From Natrinema altunense (GTDB taxonomy: Archaea; Halobacteriota; Halobacteria; Halobacteriales; Natrialbaceae): a stretch of 64,000 nucleotides of DNA. The translations under genes were made by a program, and so were the position numbers. The notes beneath the pieces are model-generated. The model searched no databases. It saw only the letters and a program-made list of their open reading frames with translations, and was not told the origin of the DNA. Positions 60,473 to 64,000 of the stretch are shown here, in pieces. How positions within the stretch are numbered: position 1 is the first letter of the stretch; each line of letters opens with the position of its first letter. The DNA is taken from NCBI RefSeq assembly GCF_000731985.1, contig NZ_JNCS01000002.1, forward strand, positions 372,001-436,000, read 5' to 3'.

Positions 60473-61690
60473 ATGGGGACCGGGAACGCGACCGCAACCG
60501 TCACACGGTGGTCGCGCGCGTTCGTCGCGGTCGGTATCGGCTTCTTCGTCGCGTGGCAGGTCGCCGTCGCTGTCGGCGTAGGTAGAGCGGCGACCGTCCC
60601 CCTCGGCGTCTTCGGCTTCGTCCTCCACGTCGTCTTCGGCAAGGCCTACACGCTCGTTCCGTCGTACTTCGCGCGCGAACTCGCGGGTCCGCGCGCGCCG
60701 GCGATCCACCTCCCGTTGGCCTCGTTCGGCGTGCTCGGCGCGTTCGCGGTCGGCACCGGCATCGCCCCCGCCATCGTCGCGCTCGCGAGCGCGGCGAGCT
60801 GGCTCGCCGGCAGCCTCGTCTTCGTCGGGACGCTGTGCTGGACCGTCCGCGACAACCCGACGGGCCGCGAGACCGGGACCGGCGAGACCGACGCCCACCG
60901 TCGGCGCGCCGACCGGATCGCGAACGCCGCCGTTCCGTTCGTGCTCGCGTACCTGACCGTCGGTTCGGCGCTGCCGCTGGCGGCTGCACTCGGCCGCGAG
61001 CCGTCCGGACTTCCGGCGAGCGGGCCGGCAACGACGCACCTGCTCGCCGCGGGCACGGTGGCGCTGCTCGTCTTTGCGATCGGCTTCCGACTGTTGCCCC
61101 GGCTGCTGGTCGCTTCGGTGCACCCGTTGCTGGTCTCGGTCGTCGTCGCCGCCGGTATCGCCGGCCCCGCACTGCTCGCGGCCGACTTCCGCGGCGGGGC
61201 GGTGTTTCGCGTCGGTGCTGCACTTCAGGCGACCGCCCTCGTCGGGTTCGCCGTCGCCGTTCTCGACCTGACTCGGCAGAGCGACCGCCGACGCGTCGGC
61301 GGCCGGGCCATCATCGCCGCAGCCGGCTACGGCGCGCTGATCGCCGTTCTGGGCCTGTGCTTCGCGTTCGCACCCGCCGCGGGTCCGCCGGCAGCCGCGT
61401 TCGACGCCCACTACCGGCTCGCCGTCGGCGGCTTCCTCGGCCTGACGATCGTCGGCGTCACCTACCGCTTCTATCCGCCGGCCGTCGCGTCCGCCCCCGG
61501 AATCGGCGACCGAACCGCGAGCGCGTCGGTCGCGGCGCTCGTCGCCGGCCTGGGGCTCGAGGTCGCGGGCCTGCTCGCGTCGATCCCATCGCTGGTCGGG
61601 CCGGGCCGCTGGCTCTCGGTCGTCGGTGCGCTCCTCTACGCCGCCGTCCTCTGGACGGTTTTCTTCGAGCGCGCCGACTGGACGGGATGA
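60473..61690 (+). CDS. Polytopic membrane protein with intramembrane His (NnrS/oxidase-like)
   Basis: This 405-residue protein has about 12 hydrophobic helices. Conserved-looking His lie in or near helices: FVLHVVFGKAYTLVP (His52), PAIHLPLAS (His79), TTHLLAAGTV (near 187), ASVHPLLVS (near 216) and AHYRLAVGGFLGLTIVGVTYRFYPP near 320. The arrangement recalls haem/copper-binding NnrS or oxidase subunit I proteins. I do not see the defining motifs of either and therefore name no function. It is encoded 6 nt after the previous gene. Its membrane role in respiration or nitric-oxide response is inference. Confidence 0.7.
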   Translation: MGTGNATATVTRWSRAFVAVGIGFFVAWQVAVAVGVGRAATVPLGVFGFVLHVVFGKAYTLVPSYFARELAGPRAPAIHLPLASFGVLGAFAVGTGIAPAIVALASAASWLAGSLVFVGTLCWTVRDNPTGRETGTGETDAHRRRADRIANAAVPFVLAYLTVGSALPLAAALGREPSGLPASGPATTHLLAAGTVALLVFAIGFRLLPRLLVASVHPLLVSVVVAAGIAGPALLAADFRGGAVFRVGAALQATALVGFAVAVLDLTRQSDRRRVGGRAIIAAAGYGALIAVLGLCFAFAPAAGPPAAAFDAHYRLAVGGFLGLTIVGVTYRFYPPAVASAPGIGDRTASASVAALVAGLGLEVAGLLASIPSLVGPGRWLSVVGALLYAAVLWTVFFERADWTG

Positions 61691-61698
61691 GTCACCCG

Positions 61699-62961
61699 CT
61701 ACTGTGCCCGCACCTCGAGCCAGCGGACCGCGGGGGTGGCGGTGATCCCGTGAACGACGATCGAGATGAGCACGACCGCGCCGACGACGGCCCACAGCAC
61801 GTCGGCGTCGGGGAACGCGGCCTCGTTGAGGCCGTGTGCGAGGTAGTAGAACGAGCCGATTCCCCGGACGCCGAAGACGGCGATCGTCGCCCGCTCGGCC
61901 GGGTCGCGGTCGAACCCGAGGAACCCGACCAGCCCGGCGAGCGGTCGGACGAGGAACACGATCGCTACTGCCGCCGCGATCCCCTCGAGCGTGAGCGGCT
62001 CGAGGAGTCCACCTGCGATCGCGCCGCCGAAGAAGAGCATGACGAGTGCCATCATCACCTGTTCGGCGAACTCGCTGACCTCGTGAAGCGACCGGTTGTA
62101 GTCGTGGGAGCGCTCGTAGTGGCGGACCATCAGCGCGGCGACGAAGACCGCGATGAAGCCGTAGCCGCCCGCGAGTTCGGTCGCCCCGTAGACGAACAGG
62201 GTGCCGGCGATCGCCTCGAGTCCCTGGACCGACTCCGCGACGGGGGTATCGGGCTCCGTCGCGAAGACGAGCCGCGCGGTCAGGAAGCCGAGGGCGACGC
62301 CGACGAGCACGCCGACTGCGATCCGGTAGCCGACGTCGACGAGGAGCCACTCGCCGACCCAGTTGCCGGGCGCGAGGCCGACGAGCGCGATCGCGATCGC
62401 CATGTTCGTAAACGGGAACGCGAGCCCGTCGTTCAGCCCGGCCTCGGAGGTGAGCGCGAATCTGACCTCGTCTTCACCACCGGCCGCCTCCTCGAGACCT
62501 TCTTCTTCGCTGCCCATGCCCGGACCCCTGACCTGGACCTCCGATGCCAGTACCGGATCGGTCGGCGCGATGCACGCACCGAGCAGGACCGCGGTCGGAA
62601 TCACGAGGCCGAGCCACCAGCCGAGCAGCGCCGCGCCGGCGATCGACAGCGGCATCGTGATCGCGAGCAACCGCCAGGTCGACGCCCACGCGCGCAGCCC
62701 GGGGACCCGATCGATCTTCAACCCGACTCCCATCAGGGCGACGATCACGCCGAGTTCCGCGAGGTGTTCCGTCGTCGTCCCTTGCTCGAGCGGGTCCGGC
62801 GCGGGCAGTCCGATCGGCAGACCGAAGGCGAGCATGCCGAACGCGACGAAGAAAATCGGCAGCGAGATCGCGCGATCAGAAACGAATCGCGGGAGGACGG
62901 CGACGCCGAACAGTGTCACACCGACCACGACCAGCCCGACGTTGTACAACTCGAGGGCCAT
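61699..62961 (-). CDS. CPA1 family cation:proton antiporter (NhaP-like)
   Basis: This is a 420-residue protein with 12-13 helices. Motifs: ACIAPTDPVLASEV, then SEAGLNDGLAFPF with the ND pair that carries ions in this family, and a late VRGIGSFYYLAHGL. It exchanges Na+ or K+ for H+ across the cytoplasmic membrane, important to halophile ion homeostasis. A Glu/Gly-rich loop (GSEEEGLEEAAGGEDE) is inserted between helices. It is convergent with the preceding membrane protein gene (8-bp gap). Confidence 0.92.
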   Translation of the reverse strand: MALELYNVGLVVVGVTLFGVAVLPRFVSDRAISLPIFFVAFGMLAFGLPIGLPAPDPLEQGTTTEHLAELGVIVALMGVGLKIDRVPGLRAWASTWRLLAITMPLSIAGAALLGWWLGLVIPTAVLLGACIAPTDPVLASEVQVRGPGMGSEEEGLEEAAGGEDEVRFALTSEAGLNDGLAFPFTNMAIAIALVGLAPGNWVGEWLLVDVGYRIAVGVLVGVALGFLTARLVFATEPDTPVAESVQGLEAIAGTLFVYGATELAGGYGFIAVFVAALMVRHYERSHDYNRSLHEVSEFAEQVMMALVMLFFGGAIAGGLLEPLTLEGIAAAVAIVFLVRPLAGLVGFLGFDRDPAERATIAVFGVRGIGSFYYLAHGLNEAAFPDADVLWAVVGAVVLISIVVHGITATPAVRWLEVRAQ

Positions 62962-63054
62962 CTGGGTGGTCCGGGCTACGAGAAATCGCGTCTTTATCCC
63001 GATGCCGGCGTTTGCAGAACGAACTCATTTGCAGCGGGCCGGCGTGTCGAGGGT

Positions 63055-63657
63055 ATGGGTCGGAACGCGCCGGAAGAGGGAAGCGATCGGCCGACGCGGC
63101 GGCGGTTCCTGCGGACGGGGACGGTCGCCGTGACCGTCGCCCTCGCCGGCTGTATCGAGGAGATGGGAACGGAGTTCCCCGCAAATACGGAGTGGCCGGT
63201 CTCGGCGTACGTCCCCGACCTCCCCGTCGCGGAACGAAGCGCGATCTTCGAGGAGCGCATTCCGGCGCTGGCGGCTGCCGACATCACGACTCCGGACGGG
63301 CTCGCGTCCACGCTCGCGGAGTTCGACATGGCCGTCGAGTCGGTCGCACGTGAACGGGACGTGCTGACTCTCGAGTACGTCAACACCGATCGGTACGCCG
63401 AGGGTAACGCTCACGACATCGCCCTGATTGCGGGCGGCTACGCGGCGCTGGTCGACGCGGGTTACGATACCGTCGCGCTGGGGGCGACGATCCTCGACGA
63501 CGCGCCCGCGTCGTACGGGTCGGCGACGGTCGAGACGGGACACGCGGCGGCATACAACGCGGGCGAGTTGACGGCCGCCGAGTACGGCGAACTGGTCGTC
63601 TCGACGATCGAATCACAGCGGTCCGAACCGGCGGTCGATGTGTCGCCGGAGGAATAG
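63055..63657 (+). CDS. Tat lipoprotein of unknown function
   Basis: This 200-residue protein starts MGRNAPEEGSDRPTRRRFLRTG, with the twin-arginine motif near residues 15-19 and lipobox ALAGC (near Cys33). The mature domain is a compact alpha/beta unit (FDMAVESVARERDVLTLEYV, IALIAGGYAALVDAGYDTVALGA), and the last 15 residues are acidic. No active-site motif is visible. It is probably an extracellular lipid-anchored protein of a haloarchaeal family. Confidence 0.75.
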   Translation: MGRNAPEEGSDRPTRRRFLRTGTVAVTVALAGCIEEMGTEFPANTEWPVSAYVPDLPVAERSAIFEERIPALAAADITTPDGLASTLAEFDMAVESVARERDVLTLEYVNTDRYAEGNAHDIALIAGGYAALVDAGYDTVALGATILDDAPASYGSATVETGHAAAYNAGELTAAEYGELVVSTIESQRSEPAVDVSPEE

Positions 63658-63697
63658 ACTCGCACGACCCGCGCCGACGGGGTCGGCCTCTCCCCGG

Positions 63698-63994
63698 TCA
63701 CCGATCGGGCGACGCGTCCACGTCGGGCTCTCCGCCGGCCGCTGCAGGGGCATCCTCGCCTGACTCGAACGCGCTCGCCAGCACGCCGGCGATGCCGTCG
63801 GGTCCGTGACGGTGGATCGTCAGCAGCATGTTCGCGATAAACACGCCGACGCCGACCGTCGCAAGGAGGCTGCTCGCGGTGGAGACGACGGCGGGAAGGT
63901 CGACCAGCGGTGCCGCCGACAGGCCGGCAAAGCCGACGAGCAGCAGCCAGAAATCCGCGCGCTCGAGGCGGTCGTCGTAGAGATCGTCGATCAT
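63698..63994 (-). CDS. Small two-helix membrane protein
   Basis: This is a 98-residue protein if it starts at ATG 63994 (MIDDLYDDRLERADFW); an in-frame GTG at 64000 and further upstream sequence beyond the window cannot be excluded. Two hydrophobic segments (FWLLLVGFAGLSAAPLV, LLATVGVGVFIANMLLTI) are followed by a disordered acidic tail rich in Gly, Ala and Asp. It is probably an inner-membrane protein of unknown role. Confidence 0.65.
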   Translation of the reverse strand: MIDDLYDDRLERADFWLLLVGFAGLSAAPLVDLPAVVSTASSLLATVGVGVFIANMLLTIHRHGPDGIAGVLASAFESGEDAPAAAGGEPDVDASPDR

Positions 63995-64000
63995 CGGCAC

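Noticed and set aside
59741-62350. Very long minus-strand open frame (869 codons)
   Set aside because: Arg/Asp/Gly/Glu-rich, antisense to two well-supported genes and extending into the antiporter gene in the wrong frame; a typical shadow of GC-rich coding DNA.
60835-63657. Long plus-strand open frame (940 codons) spanning the antiporter region
   Set aside because: Only its last 200 codons (from 63055) are a real gene; the preceding part is Arg-rich antisense of the membrane and antiporter genes.
1-64000. CRISPR arrays, rRNA or tRNA genes
   Set aside because: I scanned for repeat-spacer periodicity and for typical T-arm sequences and found none.

Overview
The window comes from a haloarchaeon (class Halobacteria). 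The evidence is the high-GC, Asp/Glu-rich coding style, Tat signals carrying lipoboxes, HTH_10, HalOD1 and DUF5804 family proteins, archaeal-type S-adenosylmethionine synthetase, archaeal RNase P proteins, proteasome alpha subunit and SBDS. Many TATA boxes lie about 25 nt before the start codon, as expected of leaderless archaeal mRNAs. The gene style and contents fit a Natrinema/Haloterrigena-like member of Natrialbaceae, but the genus is inference. I see no tRNA, rRNA, IS element or CRISPR array.

Region 1 (1-7872) is the 3' part of a respiratory molybdoenzyme cluster. It holds a NarJ/TorD-type chaperone (cut by the window edge), a membrane-anchored ethylbenzene-dehydrogenase-type haem b subunit, a HEAT-repeat protein, an uncharacterised protein, a DUF59-Mrp/NBP35-DUF2249 fusion, MobB, a WtpA/WtpB molybdate/tungstate transporter without its ATPase, and an HTH_10 (DmsR/Bat-like) regulator. 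Start/stop overlaps mark translational coupling. The catalytic subunits should lie just left of the window.

Region 2 (8064-19999) holds an enoyl-CoA hydratase, a PRC-barrel protein, a Gln/Pro-rich phasin-like protein, a TIM-barrel-like protein, a 37-residue membrane protein, pyrBI, a RecA-like protein with a degenerate P-loop, a large FKBP isomerase, a CYTH protein, S-adenosylmethionine synthetase, an MFS exporter and ThiI. Region 3 (20100-28500) starts with a lower-GC islet carrying a C45-type amidohydrolase behind a perfect palindrome. It continues with DUF5804, lipoproteins, cysteine synthase, thioredoxin-like proteins and a 636-bp stretch without a confident gene.

Region 4 (28494-43344) is rich in one-carbon and purine metabolism: thyA-folA, purD, folD and glyA. 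Between them lie a frameshifted lipoprotein gene, an MgtC/DUF4010 membrane protein, a PadR regulator with an operator-like palindrome, a 48-residue acidic ORF next to two perfect inverted repeats, and an OPT transporter paired with a PqqD-like protein.

Region 5 (43618-52874) begins with a 725-residue protein whose C-terminal part reads as a CHAT cysteine peptidase (His525/Cys556), beside the transcriptional regulator TbsP. The RNase P/proteasome/SBDS cluster (rnp3, methyltransferase, rnp2, psmA, SBDS) and hflX follow.

Region 6 (52997-64000) contains a tandem duplication of a two-subunit haloarchaeal thiolase (BktB-like) in which the usual nucleophilic Cys is Ser. It also holds a second RecA-like protein without a P-loop, an RNase H-fold nuclease, a HalOD1 protein, an uncharacterised gene pair with a His-containing polytopic membrane protein, a CPA1 antiporter and a lipoprotein.
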